Below are positions 24,922 through 34,374 of a DNA stretch of 64,000 nucleotides, piece after piece. A program made the translations under genes and the position numbers. Under the pieces are notes generated by a model, which was not told where the DNA came from, made no database searches, and was given only the letters and a program-made list of their open reading frames with translations. Source of the DNA: an uncultured Dehalococcoidia bacterium. Its GTDB lineage: Bacteria; Chloroflexota; Dehalococcoidia; Lucifugimonadales; UBA3495. Numbering within the stretch: position 1 is the stretch's first letter; the number at the start of each line of letters is the position of its first letter. The stretch covers positions 3,769,570 through 3,833,569 of the forward strand of contig OY282565.1 in NCBI GenBank assembly GCA_958296445.1, read 5' to 3'.

Positions 24922-26463
24922 ATGACCACGCCCGAACCCGCCGCGCCCGATACCCCCACCGCCCCCTCCCTGCCAGCGATTTTCGCCGGTTTCGCCGGGC
25001 CCGACGCCCCCGCCGAAGCCGATATGTACCGCTGCGTCCATTGCGGACTCTGCCTTAGCTCCTGCCCCACCTACGCCGTCACCGGGCTGGAAATGGAGTC
25101 GCCCCGCGGCCGCATCGCCCTGATGAAAGCCGTCAACGAGGGCCGCGCCGAAATCAGCGACCGCATCGTCTCCCACTGGGAAGCCTGCCTCAACTGCCGC
25201 GCCTGCGAAGCCGTCTGCCCCTCCGGCGTCCCCTACGGGCGAATGATGGAGCGCACCCGCGCCCAAGTCCGCGCCCGCGGGCGGCAGTCCCCGGAGCTGC
25301 GCCGCATGAACCGCTGGTTCCTGCGCGGCGTCCTCCCCCGCCCCCGGCTGCTCCGCCTAGGAGCCCACCTGCTCCGCCTCTACCAGCGCCTCGGCCTGCA
25401 AACCGCCGCCCGCCGCGCCGGACTCCTCCGCCGACTGCCCGGCAGCCTAGCCCAACTCGACGCCCAACTCCCCCGGATGAGCCGCCGCTTCTTCGGCCCA
25501 TCGCGCCGCCCCCACCTGCCCGCCGCCCACCCGGACGACCGGCCCGCCCCAACCCCGGATACGCCCGACGCCAACCAGCCGCCCCCCCTGACAGTCGCCC
25601 TGCTTTCCGGCTGCGTAATGCCCCTGATGCAGGCCGCCACAATGGAAGCCACCGTCCGCACCCTCACCCGCAACGGCTGCCAGGTCGCCGTCCCGCCGGG
25701 GCAAGGCTGCTGCGGCGCCCTCAACCTCCACGCCGGCGACCTCGAAACCGGACGGACTATGGCCCGGCGCAACCTAGACGCCCTCCTCAGCAGCGGCGCC
25801 GACCGCATCGTCACCTGCTCCGCCGGCTGCGGCTCCACTATGAAGGAATACGCCGAACTGCTGAAAGACGACCCCGCCTACGCCCAGCGGGCCCGCCAGG
25901 CCAGCGAAATCACCCAAGACATCACCGAACTGCTACTCGAGCTCCCCTTCCGCCGCCCCCTCTACCCCTTGGCGCGGACAGTCACCTACCAGGATCCCTG
26001 CCACCTAGCCCACGCCCAGCGCATTTCCGCCGCCCCCCGGGCCATCCTCCAGGCCATCCCCGGCGTCACCCTCCAAGAAATGGAAAACCCGTCCCTCTGC
26101 TGCGGCGGCGCCGGAGTTTATCCCGCCTTGCAGCCCCTCCTTTCCCGCCGGATCCTAAGCCGCAAGCTCGACTCCATCGCCGACACCGCCGCCACCGAAG
26201 TAATCACCGCCAACCCCGGCTGTATGCTCCAACTCGAGCAGGGCCTCCGCGCCGCCGGACAGCCCCTCCCCGTCCGCCACGTAGTAGACCTGCTCGACGA
26301 AGCCTACCGCCTCGAAGAACAACCCGCGCAACCCGCCCAGCCCCGCCGCCTGCCCGCCCCCCGCCGCCGCGGGCCCAAGCCAATCCAAACCGGCCTAGAA
26401 GAAACCCAAGCCGCCGCCCGCCGCCAAGGCCGCCGCAAGCGCCCCCAAAAACCCCTCCACTAA
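24922..26463 (+). CDS. glcF: Fe-S subunit, glycolate-oxidase GlcF-like
   Basis: 513 residues from ATG 24922; an in-frame TTG at 24871 adds 17 residues encoded by a duplicated 27-bp unit and is less likely. Two 4Fe-4S motifs, CVHCGLCLSSCP and CLNCRACEAVCP, lie in the first 110 residues, followed by two CCG domains (GQGCCGALNLHAGD and PSLCCGGAG with NPGCMLQLEQGL) as in heterodisulfide-reductase-like electron carriers. The basic C-terminal ~35 residues (RRRGPKPIQ.., RRQGRRKRPQK) are unusual. Final gene of the glc unit. Confidence 0.88.
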   Translation: MTTPEPAAPDTPTAPSLPAIFAGFAGPDAPAEADMYRCVHCGLCLSSCPTYAVTGLEMESPRGRIALMKAVNEGRAEISDRIVSHWEACLNCRACEAVCPSGVPYGRMMERTRAQVRARGRQSPELRRMNRWFLRGVLPRPRLLRLGAHLLRLYQRLGLQTAARRAGLLRRLPGSLAQLDAQLPRMSRRFFGPSRRPHLPAAHPDDRPAPTPDTPDANQPPPLTVALLSGCVMPLMQAATMEATVRTLTRNGCQVAVPPGQGCCGALNLHAGDLETGRTMARRNLDALLSSGADRIVTCSAGCGSTMKEYAELLKDDPAYAQRARQASEITQDITELLLELPFRRPLYPLARTVTYQDPCHLAHAQRISAAPRAILQAIPGVTLQEMENPSLCCGGAGVYPALQPLLSRRILSRKLDSIADTAATEVITANPGCMLQLEQGLRAAGQPLPVRHVVDLLDEAYRLEEQPAQPAQPRRLPAPRRRGPKPIQTGLEETQAAARRQGRRKRPQKPLH

Positions 26464-26483
26464 GCGCGGCGCAGCCATCCCCG

Positions 26484-28088
26484 TCACAGCCGCGGCAACG
26501 CCGGCTCTGGAGCCGCGCTCACCGGAGAATCCCGCATTTCCTGCGCCAGCCGCGAAAACAGGTAGAATATCTCCCCCGCAGTATTGGTCACACTGAGAAT
26601 GCTCAACAAATCCTCATCGCCCGGAGGAAATTCGCTCTCCGCATAGCCGCTCCTGATTCCGCTCAACAACTCATCACGATTGCCGGTCATCATCACCGCC
26701 ATTTCCCAATGCTCCGGTTCCTGGTTGGCAAGCCCGTCTATAATAACCAGCGTCAACGTGTCTATCCCGTCTATCATAACATCCCGCAACTGATTGGCCG
26801 TGTCATTATCCGGCAGTTGGTTCAGCTCATCGCACAATTCCGCAAACAGTTCCTCCAGCCACACAACCAGCCTTTGTTGGGCAAGAATAGAGTTGACTTC
26901 CTCGATAGCGTGGCCGGGATGACGATGCCTCACCTCGGTTAGAAATTCGTCTATCTCTCTTATCAGCGAGCGGACGCCATCTCTCAGCGAGTCAATTCCA
27001 TTGCCCTGCCGCACCGCATCCAAGTACGACGATAAGGCGGAAAGCACCCGCCGCTGCTCCATAGCGATAAGCGTCAGCGCCGTAGACACCCCTTCACTAG
27101 GCCGGTTATAAATATATTCCGCCCGCGACATACTCTCCGCAGCCGTCGCCGGCCACAGACGGGAAAACAGCCGCGCCACCCCAGGCAGCAAGAACAACAT
27201 TGTAATGCTCCCAAGCAGATCGGCCAACGCGCACGCCGCCGCCATCGGATGCTCCAGAGGGAGCGACAGTAGCAGGGCCTTCACCAATGGGACGCCCGAC
27301 CATAACTCGATATACAAAAGGAGAACGAACACCGTGATCATCAGAATGTTGTATAAAAACTGGAACATTGCGATACTGCGCAGCGTTCCCGTCAGGTTAA
27401 GCGATAGCGGCAGCATAATAATGTTCGCCCCCAACCACGAGCCATATATCGCCATCAACACCTGGTCATCGGTCAAGATGCCGCTGGCCCCCAGCCCCAC
27501 CGCCAGCACCATCACCGCCAGCGATGATTGCGCCACGAAACACACCGCCGCCGCCACCAGAAAGGAAAGCCACAAAGACCCCCCGGAAAACCCTAGCAAG
27601 TCATCAAACAGCGGCTGTCCGGCCAGCGCCTCGCCCGACTCCTTTATCAGACCCAGCCCAACAAATATCAACGCCGCCCCTACCATCATCGCGCCGATGT
27701 GACGAAACTTGACCGCCTTTTCGTTTACCACCAGAAAGCTGGCTACGCCAAGAACGTATAATGCCGCCAGATGAATGTTCAGCGATACCAGCAACACCAT
27801 TATCCCCGCGGCCAGGCTCCCCCCCAGGAGCAACGCGAAAGCCCGATCCGTGGCGATAAGATTAGCCCGCATCAGACCCACCGTGATAAAAGTCAAGGCC
27901 GACGTACTCTGAATCACCCCGCCCGCGAGTATCCCCCACCCCCAGGCAGCGTAGCGATTGGGAATCCACCGCACGGCAATCAAGCGAAGCCGTCGAGTGG
28001 TCAGTGTCTTGAGGTTCTCCGACAGCAGCCACACCCCCACAAGGAACAGCCCAAGCCCCCCAACCAGTCCCCCAATCGCCTCTATCAT
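26484..28088 (-). CDS. Na+/phosphate cotransporter (PNaS) with PhoU-like C-terminal domain
   Basis: 534 residues. Residues 1-~310 hold the two inverted Na/Pi repeats with the QSTSALTFITVGL and QSSLAVMVLAVGL motifs typical of this carrier. About 330-520 is a PhoU-like helical domain (ESMSRAEYIYNRP, then long helices). It imports phosphate, or exports it in some bacteria, with sodium. Start ATG 28088. A decayed partial paralogue lies immediately upstream at 28.2-28.9 kb. Confidence 0.88.
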   Translation of the reverse strand: MIEAIGGLVGGLGLFLVGVWLLSENLKTLTTRRLRLIAVRWIPNRYAAWGWGILAGGVIQSTSALTFITVGLMRANLIATDRAFALLLGGSLAAGIMVLLVSLNIHLAALYVLGVASFLVVNEKAVKFRHIGAMMVGAALIFVGLGLIKESGEALAGQPLFDDLLGFSGGSLWLSFLVAAAVCFVAQSSLAVMVLAVGLGASGILTDDQVLMAIYGSWLGANIIMLPLSLNLTGTLRSIAMFQFLYNILMITVFVLLLYIELWSGVPLVKALLLSLPLEHPMAAACALADLLGSITMLFLLPGVARLFSRLWPATAAESMSRAEYIYNRPSEGVSTALTLIAMEQRRVLSALSSYLDAVRQGNGIDSLRDGVRSLIREIDEFLTEVRHRHPGHAIEEVNSILAQQRLVVWLEELFAELCDELNQLPDNDTANQLRDVMIDGIDTLTLVIIDGLANQEPEHWEMAVMMTGNRDELLSGIRSGYAESEFPPGDEDLLSILSVTNTAGEIFYLFSRLAQEMRDSPVSAAPEPALPRL

Positions 28089-28182
28089 CTTTGTATCCCC
28101 ATCCCCGCGTTTAACCGCTTTGGGAGATTGAGTGTATCAGAGCAAAACCCCTTTGTCCTTTCAACAAACTCATCACAAACCC

Positions 28183-28857
28183 CTACCGCAGCGCTAACGG
28201 GGCCGCCGCCTGCGACGGCATACTCGCCATCTCCTGCGTTATTGTCGTGGATATATTCAACCCGCGATATTCTCTCCGCGGCAGTCGCCGGATACAAGCG
28301 GGAATACGCCCGCACCAGCCAAGCACAAACAGCATCAATATAATTCCCGTAGTGCTGTCTATCACAATGCACAACAGCCCCAATTGACTCGACAATTCCA
28401 TCGGTATGCTGTTAAGAAACGCTTTCACCAGCGGAACCCCGTCTCAGTTTTAGATGTACAAAAGCGGAAAGCCCCCCGCCGATTCCATAATCAGCACCAG
28501 CCCCACAAACACCAACGCCCCCAGCGAGCGAAACCGCACCGCCCGCTAATCGAAAGCACGCTCGCAACCCCAAGCGCGTAAAGCGCCGCCAGCTTTATAT
28601 CAAACGACACAAAAAACACCAGCGACGCCACCCCGACGTTGCCGCCAATAATGAGCCGCCAATGATAAAAGGAAAAACCCGCTCAGTGCTGGCAATGCTG
28701 GCCCGCAGCATCCCCACCGTGAAAGGCAAGCGCCGCCATCCTCTGCGCAACGCCCGCACCCGCCGCCCGGACAATGCCTTCAGATTCTAGGAAAGAATCC
28801 CCATCCCTATAAAGAACAGGCCCAGACCGCCAACAATCCCGCCCAGCAACATTACCA
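28183..28857 (-). pseudogene. Na/Pi cotransporter remnant
   Basis: The reading starts at an ATG near 28857 as VMLLGGIVGGLGLFFIGMGI, then meets TAG where the intact paralogue has the Glu of SENLK, and continues NLKALSGRR past the stop. Further fragments similar to the intact gene (a LVFVGLVLIMES-like helix near 28500, FLNSIPMELSSQLGLLCIVI and PATAAERISRVEYI near 28270-28420) appear in shifting frames with large deletions. A dead duplicate of the neighbouring transporter. Confidence 0.7.
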
Positions 28858-28920
28858 TTTACATTGTACCCCCACCCCCACGCTAACCCGCGTTGGGAAT
28901 CGCCAATGTATCATGCGGCA

Positions 28921-30114
28921 TCACCCCGAAAAAGCCGCCAGCTCCCGTTGCGCCGCCGCCAGCCCCGACCCGTAGGCCACCTCGTACCCGTTGGCGTTCA
29001 GAATCTGCTCCAGCGCCGACAGCAACGCCAGCACATTGCGGTCGCGGGCCGAATCCCCCATCAGCCCGATGCGCCAGGCCTTGCCCCGAAACTCCCCCAG
29101 CCCGCCGCCGATTTCAATGTCATAGTCCCGCAGCAACGCCCCCCTAACCTGCCCGTCCTCAATCCCCTCGGGAATCCCGACCGTAGTCAGCGGGTTCAAC
29201 CGGTACTGCGGGTCGGCCAGCAGCTCCAGCCCCAGCGCCTCCAGCCCCGCCCGCAGCGCCGCCGCCGCCCGCGCGTGCCGCCCGATGCGGTTCTCGATCC
29301 CCTCCTCCATCAGCATCCGCAGCGCCTCCCGCAGCGCATACGTCATTGATATCGGCGCCGTATGGTGATAACTGCGTGAAAGCCCCCAATAGCTTTCCAG
29401 ATCTTGCAAATTGAAGTAAAAACTCTGCACCAGACTCTCCCGAGTTTTCACCACCTGCATCGCCGCGTCGCTCAAAGTAATCGGCGCCAACCCCGGCGGC
29501 GCCCCCAAACACTTCTGCGTCCCGCTATAGCAAACGTCAATCCCCCACTCGTCCACCCGCACATCGTGGCCCCCCAGCGAAGTCACCGCGTCCACAATAG
29601 ACAACGCCCCGTGCCGCCGAATCACCTCCAGAATCTCCGGCAAAGGCGTAAGCACCCCCGTAGACGTTTCCCCGTGAACCACCCCCACCGCCTTGACCCT
29701 AGAATGACGCGACAGCTCATCATCCAAAGCCTGCGGATCCACCGGCCGCCCCCAAGCCGTGTCAATAGTATGCACCCGCGCCCCGCACCGCTCGGCGATA
29801 TTCCCCAGCCGGATTCCGAAATACCCATTGCGGCAGACCACAATAGTATCGCCCGGCTCCAGTATATTCGCGCAGGCCGTCTCCATCGCCCCGGTTCCTG
29901 TAGCCGACACCGGCATAGTCATCACGTTCGCCGTGCGGTAAACCTCCCGCAACATATCCCCAATGTCATTCATCACCTGAAAAAAATCCGGGTCCAAATG
30001 CCCCACCACCGGCAGAGTCATCGCCTGCAACACCCGCGGATGCACCGAACTAGGCCCCGGCCCCAACAACAACCGCGACCCAGGCTGCAATTCACCAAAA
30101 TACGACGAAGTCAC
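28921..30114 (-). CDS. PLP-dependent class V aminotransferase (alanine-glyoxylate/serine-pyruvate type)
   Basis: 397 residues from GTG 30114, chosen because GGGAGG lies six bases ahead; the frame extends to 30168 through repeat DNA. LLLGPGPSSVHPRVLQAM opens the fold; SATGTGAMETACANIL binds PLP phosphate; HGETSTGVLTPL and VDAVTSLGGHDV hold the ring; SGTQKCLGAPPGL contains the Schiff-base Lys. It interconverts glyoxylate/glycine or hydroxypyruvate/serine, which would fit with the glycolate-oxidase-like genes upstream, though the two are not in one operon. Confidence 0.88.
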   Translation of the reverse strand: MTSSYFGELQPGSRLLLGPGPSSVHPRVLQAMTLPVVGHLDPDFFQVMNDIGDMLREVYRTANVMTMPVSATGTGAMETACANILEPGDTIVVCRNGYFGIRLGNIAERCGARVHTIDTAWGRPVDPQALDDELSRHSRVKAVGVVHGETSTGVLTPLPEILEVIRRHGALSIVDAVTSLGGHDVRVDEWGIDVCYSGTQKCLGAPPGLAPITLSDAAMQVVKTRESLVQSFYFNLQDLESYWGLSRSYHHTAPISMTYALREALRMLMEEGIENRIGRHARAAAALRAGLEALGLELLADPQYRLNPLTTVGIPEGIEDGQVRGALLRDYDIEIGGGLGEFRGKAWRIGLMGDSARDRNVLALLSALEQILNANGYEVAYGSGLAAAQRELAAFSG

Positions 30115-30137
30115 CCCAAGCCTCCCAAGTAAAAAAT

Positions 30138-30238
30138 GTCTGCAACGCACAGAGCGCAGAAAACCCAAAGACTACAGCCAAGCCATAAACCTCTGCGCCC
30201 TCTGCGTAATCTCTGCGCCCTCTGCGTTAAAAACCCCC
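30138..30238. repeat. CTCTGCG-family repeat pair, inverted
   Basis: AACGCACAGAGCGCAGAAAA on the left and CTCTGCGCCCTCTGCGTAATCTCTGCG on the right (given here only by its units) form inverted copies around a short centre. It lies between the SDR and aminotransferase genes, both minus strand, and ends at the SDR stop codon. Confidence 0.65.
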
Positions 30239-30239
30239 G

Positions 30240-31037
30240 TTAAACCACCGCCGACGCCCCCCCATCCAAATTCACCGCAATCCCGGTAAGGTAGCTCGCC
30301 CGCTCCGACGCCAGAAACGCGATAACATCCCCCGCCTCCTCCGGTTCCCCCACCCTACCCAGCGGCACATCCCGGCCCTCCGCCAGCCGACCATAGAAAT
30401 CGTCAATCGTCAGGCTGGGATCCGACTGCACCCGCGCATCAAAACGCTTCTGGTGCTGCCCGCTCTTAATCAGCCCGATACACACCGTCGAAACCAGTAT
30501 ATTGTCCTTCGCCAAATCCTTCGACAGCCCCTTGGTAATCGCGATTCCGGCAGCCCGCGATATCGACGTCGGCATAGACGACGGCCCCGGCGTCCGCCCC
30601 CCCAGATTGGTCACATTGATAATCCGCCCTCCGCCAACCTTCCGCATCTCCGGTATCGACTCCTGAATCAGCCGCACCGCCCCCCACACCTTAAGCTCGA
30701 AATCGAAAGCCCAATCATCCTGCGAAACCGACTCAAAGGCTTTCGCCATCGACGTCCCCGCGTTGTTCACCAGAATATCCAGCCGCCCGAACTGGTTAAG
30801 CGTGTTCTCAACAATGCTGCGGGCGCTCCCCGGGTCCGTAACATCGGCGGAAATAGGCAACACCTGCCCCCTAGTCGCCGCCTTGATATCCTGCGACGCC
30901 ACCTCCAGCACATCGGGCCGCCGCGCCACAATAACCACCGACGCCCCCTCCTGCGCCATACTAAGCGCCGCCGCCTTCCCAATCCCGTCGCTCCCCCCCG
31001 TAACGATCGCCACCTTATCCCGCAATCCCAAATCCAT
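30240..31037 (-). CDS. Short-chain dehydrogenase/reductase with altered catalytic site
   Basis: 265 residues. The cofactor site is intact (VTGGSDGIGKAAALSM; DILVNNAGTSMAKAF), and GGASAVV closes the fold. At the catalytic position the usual Y-x3-K is replaced: the stretch reads SMPTSISRAAGIAITKGLSK, with T at the Tyr site and R at the Lys site. The Ser site (INVTNLGG) is also not standard. It may be a non-catalytic or mechanistically different SDR; such divergent members exist. Start ATG 31037 with GGAGGG upstream. Substrate unknown. Confidence 0.82.
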   Translation of the reverse strand: MDLGLRDKVAIVTGGSDGIGKAAALSMAQEGASVVIVARRPDVLEVASQDIKAATRGQVLPISADVTDPGSARSIVENTLNQFGRLDILVNNAGTSMAKAFESVSQDDWAFDFELKVWGAVRLIQESIPEMRKVGGGRIINVTNLGGRTPGPSSMPTSISRAAGIAITKGLSKDLAKDNILVSTVCIGLIKSGQHQKRFDARVQSDPSLTIDDFYGRLAEGRDVPLGRVGEPEEAGDVIAFLASERASYLTGIAVNLDGGASAVV

Positions 31038-31140
31038 AGCACCCTCCTAAACCTGCCAGCTAACCCAAAACAACAATGCGCCCAAAATTATATCACACCC
31101 CAACCCCCTCTGCGCCCTTACGCCATCGCGTAACCCGTCC

Positions 31141-32523
31141 CTATTCCCCCCCACCAAAAACAAACTCCCCCTCCCAAAGGCTGCGGAACCCCCCTACCGA
31201 CCGCACGAACTGGCCCGTACTAATGCGGGCAACATCATACTCCGGCAGAACCACCGCCGCCATACACCTACCGTCAAGTATCACCCCGCGCCCGTCGAAA
31301 TGGAAATCCAGGTTGTCAAACCCGTACTGCTTACGCTCTGCTGGCAGGTCATCCCCATCAACTGGCCACAGGGCAAGAAAAAACCTCGCCTCCGTATCGG
31401 CCCGGACACACCCATCCTTGACATACAACAGCCGGTTCTCACCCAGATATACGTCAAACCCGGAACGAATCACGAGTTCGCCGGATTCCAGCTCCTCGTA
31501 GTCGAAACGGGCCGTCCCTTCGACCGGCTCTTTAATGTTCGCAATCAGAGATATATCGAAATATCCGTCAACAATGATACGCTCAACCGAAACCTGCTCT
31601 CCCAACCCTTCCAACCCCTCCGAGCTGCCGGAATGTACCAAGAAAATTCGATTCGGGGCATCAGGGAGCAACACAACTAAATCAGCTATCTCACGCAGAC
31701 ACGGTTCGACGGACTCCCTGCACCAAGTGGTTCCATAGTAGTAATCGGCCGGTCTCCCCTCTTTTCCTTGATAGAACTTAATAGACGGGGCTGTCTCCCC
31801 ATCAGCATAAACAACGTCCCCTTCCCTTACCCTTTCTTCCAACACGGCAAGAACGGATTTTGTGTTTTCCTGCGTTTTGTACGGACTGTCCTGCCGAATA
31901 TCACCCACCCCGGCAAACACTATCGCCCCAACCGCCACAACCCCCAGCGCCGGAGCCACCCACCCCCGGCCCGTAAGCCCGGCCAGACCATCAGCCATCC
32001 AATAGATAGCAACCCCCGCAGCCAGAAAAACAACCGGCCCCAAATAGATATTTTGCCGAGTCCCCCCAAGTGGATAAAGTGCCAGCGCCGCCGCCAAAAC
32101 GGCGACTCCAACCGCAACCAAGCCCAACACTGCAACAGCATCAAATCGCCGCCCCTTCCCGTTCCCCTTCAGCGATACCAGCAACATAATAACCAACGCC
32201 CCAACCACCACCATAGCAACGGCTTCCGGCAAATGATATTTCAGAAGCGCCCAAGGGCGAGTAACCGCAAACCCAAGAACGTCAGCTACATTATACGCCT
32301 CTCGATAACAATACCAATCCATACCCCCCCAGCACCCGCCCCGCCACTGATAGCGCAAAGTCACCCCGTAGCTTATAACGCACCCCGCCAGAAAACACGC
32401 CGCAGGCCAGCCCAAAGCAATGCGCCCCTTAAGCCAATTACCAACCCGCCCTATGCCTAAGTCCCGTTCCGCCGCCCAAGAGTCGGGGGGGGGGGGGGGG
32501 GGGGGGGGTAAGAAGCGCAGCAA
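31141..32523 (-). CDS. GT-C glycosyltransferase, 3' part (out of frame with its 5' part)
   Basis: Open frame of 460 codons, formally from TTG 32523, which lies inside the 5' part; its true head is the frame at 32438-33106. After the poly-Pro run it continues DSWAAERDLGIGRVGNWLKG, then four to five TM helices (CFLAGCVISYGVTL, AVAMVVVGALVIMLLVSL, VAVLGLVAVGVAVLAAALAL, APALGVVAVGAIVFAGVG) and a ~260-residue soluble domain, as in GT39/ArnT-like enzymes with a periplasmic C-terminal domain. Removing one base from the homopolymer at 32485-32508 joins both parts into one 654-residue protein. Confidence 0.7.
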   Translation of the reverse strand: MLRFLPPPPPPPPDSWAAERDLGIGRVGNWLKGRIALGWPAACFLAGCVISYGVTLRYQWRGGCWGGMDWYCYREAYNVADVLGFAVTRPWALLKYHLPEAVAMVVVGALVIMLLVSLKGNGKGRRFDAVAVLGLVAVGVAVLAAALALYPLGGTRQNIYLGPVVFLAAGVAIYWMADGLAGLTGRGWVAPALGVVAVGAIVFAGVGDIRQDSPYKTQENTKSVLAVLEERVREGDVVYADGETAPSIKFYQGKEGRPADYYYGTTWCRESVEPCLREIADLVVLLPDAPNRIFLVHSGSSEGLEGLGEQVSVERIIVDGYFDISLIANIKEPVEGTARFDYEELESGELVIRSGFDVYLGENRLLYVKDGCVRADTEARFFLALWPVDGDDLPAERKQYGFDNLDFHFDGRGVILDGRCMAAVVLPEYDVARISTGQFVRSVGGFRSLWEGEFVFGGGE

Positions 32524-33106
32524 CGCCCATCACCGCAACACCGAACAAAACCAAACCATACTGCAACAACGGCGCAAGCAACAGCGAAACGCACAGCAGC
32601 CCCTTTCGCCCGTCCCGAAAATACCACAAAAGCCCCGCAATCATCAGCGTCGCCAGCAGCGCATCAATAGAGTATTCCCGCGCATCCTGAGCGTGATATA
32701 TCGCCGCAACCGAAAGCGTAGCCAGCAGACCCGCCAAAAACGCCGCCCACCGCGCAACCCCCAGCCGCGGCAACAAAAACAAAATCACAACCACAGTCAA
32801 AACACTAGCCGCCGCCGGCAAAACCCGGATACTGAAAGCGGAAACATCCACCTTCTGCACCACCCACAGCGCCAAAGGATACAGTACAGGCGAGGAGTTC
32901 CTGTACCGAGTATTGCCTACCACCTCCAAAAGCCCGCCCCCCGAATTACCGGCAACAACCGCCTCGTCATACCGTACCGAATTCCCCGGCAAATCGTAAA
33001 AGCGCAGCCCCAAAGCCACCACCACCAAACAAACACAAGCAACAAAACACAACCCCGCCCTGCGCCCATCCCCCATACCTGTCACCCCCAAAAAACTCTG
33101 CGCCAT
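32438..33106 (-). CDS. GT-C glycosyltransferase, 5' part (frame lost at poly-C tract)
   Basis: 222 codons. It starts with a TM helix (LCFVACVCLVVVALGLRFY), then the acidic loop SVRYDEAVVAGNSGGG, where the Asp-Glu pair is the expected GT-C catalytic motif, and helices ending HAQDAREYSIDALLATLMIAG, a typical ArnT/PMT-like segment. At the C tract it reads T, seven Pro, then R in the wrong frame and stops at 32438. It transfers a sugar from a polyprenyl carrier on the outer face of the membrane. Start ATG 33106. The current allele would be OFF. Confidence 0.72.
   Translation of the reverse strand: MAQSFLGVTGMGDGRRAGLCFVACVCLVVVALGLRFYDLPGNSVRYDEAVVAGNSGGGLLEVVGNTRYRNSSPVLYPLALWVVQKVDVSAFSIRVLPAAASVLTVVVILFLLPRLGVARWAAFLAGLLATLSVAAIYHAQDAREYSIDALLATLMIAGLLWYFRDGRKGLLCVSLLLAPLLQYGLVLFGVAVMGVAALLTPPPPPPPRLLGGGTGLRHRAGW
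32485..32508. repeat. 24-base homopolymer G tract (poly-C in the glycosyltransferase sense strand)
   Basis: Twenty-four consecutive G on the plus strand inside a coding frame. The upstream frame (codon starts congruent with 33106) and the downstream frame differ by one base; a tract of 23, 20 or 26 would restore the full-length protein and 24 does not. Such tracts change length by slipped-strand mispairing and are classic phase-variation switches, but assemblers also miscount them. Confidence 0.9.
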
Positions 33107-33133
33107 TGCGTCCCCCCGTAACCCACCCCAAAC

Positions 33134-34327
33134 CTAAATCTCAACATCCTCCGCCCCCGCCACAATCCCAATATCCTTATCCCCCCGCCCGCTAAGGCAA
33201 ACCAAGATAACAGCATCCCCCCCCAACGCAGGTGCCAATTGCGCCGCCCCATACACCGCATGAGCCGACTCCAAAGCCGGAATAATCCCCTCCGTCCGGC
33301 AGAGCAAATGAAAACCCTCCAGCGCCTGCCCGTCGGTCACCTCCCTATATTCCGCCCGCCCCGAATCCTTCAAGTAACTGTGTTCCGGCCCCACCCCCGG
33401 GTAATCCAGCCCCGCCGAAATACTGTGCGCCGGACTAACCTGCCCGTCCGCATCCTGCAACAAATAAGTCATCGCCCCATGCAACACCCCCGGACGCCCC
33501 GCCGTGAGCGTCGCCGAATGTTCCCCCGACTCCAGCCCCTTCCCTCCGGCCTCCAGCCCCACCAGCCGCACATCCTCGTCGCCAACAAAAGGATGAAACG
33601 TCCCAATAGCGTTGCTCCCCCCGCCCACGCAGGCCATAACATAATCCGGCAGCCGCCCCTCCGCGGCCAAAATCTGCGCCCGCGCCTCCCACCCAATAAC
33701 GCACTGGAAATCCCGCACCATCACCGGATAAGGATGAGGCCCAACCACGCTCCCAATGAGATAATGCGTAGTTTCCACATTAGTCACCCAGTCGCGGATC
33801 GCTTCGTTAATAGCGTCCTTAAGCGTCCGCGTTCCCGACGTTACGGAAACCACTTCCGCCTCCAGCAACCGCATCCTATAGACATTAAGCGACTGCCGCC
33901 GGATGTCCTCCTCGCCCATATAGACGATGCACTCCAAGCCCAGCATAGCGCAAGCAGTAGCCGCCGCGACCCCGTGCTGCCCGGCGCCCGTTTCCGCGAT
34001 AATGCGCCGCTTGCCCATACTCTGCGCCAGCAAAGCCTGCCCCAAAGCGTTGTTTATCTTATGCGCCCCCGTATGCGCCAAATCCTCCCGCTTCAGGTAA
34101 ATCCTCGCCCCCCCCAAATGCCGCGAAAGATTCTCGGCATAATACAACGGCGTAGGCCGCCCCACATAGCTCGCCAGCAAACCGGCCAGCCGCCCCTGAA
34201 ACCCCTCGCTGCCCTTCACCCCGTTATAGGCGTCATCCAGCTCCGCCACCGCCGCCATCAGCGTCTCAGGAACAAACATCCCCCCAAAATCCCCAAACCG
34301 CCCCCGCTCATCAGGAAACACCCCCAT
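33134..34327 (-). CDS. trpB: Tryptophan synthase beta chain
   Basis: 397 residues from ATG 34327, whose start [23 protein letters not shown] is that of TrpB; GGTGGA lies ahead. An in-frame extension to 34519 is repeat [23 protein letters not shown] contains the PLP Lys, [13 protein letters not shown] is the catalytic Glu loop and GGGSNAIG binds the PLP phosphate. It condenses indole with serine. No trpA follows; the next gene downstream is the glycosyltransferase. Confidence 0.95.
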   Translation of the reverse strand: MGVFPDERGRFGDFGGMFVPETLMAAVAELDDAYNGVKGSEGFQGRLAGLLASYVGRPTPLYYAENLSRHLGGARIYLKREDLAHTGAHKINNALGQALLAQSMGKRRIIAETGAGQHGVAAATACAMLGLECIVYMGEEDIRRQSLNVYRMRLLEAEVVSVTSGTRTLKDAINEAIRDWVTNVETTHYLIGSVVGPHPYPVMVRDFQCVIGWEARAQILAAEGRLPDYVMACVGGGSNAIGTFHPFVGDEDVRLVGLEAGGKGLESGEHSATLTAGRPGVLHGAMTYLLQDADGQVSPAHSISAGLDYPGVGPEHSYLKDSGRAEYREVTDGQALEGFHLLCRTEGIIPALESAHAVYGAAQLAPALGGDAVILVCLSGRGDKDIGIVAGAEDVEI

Positions 34328-34374
34328 CCGTCCACCAACCATAACCAAAACCCCCAAACCAAAAATCCCCCCCA

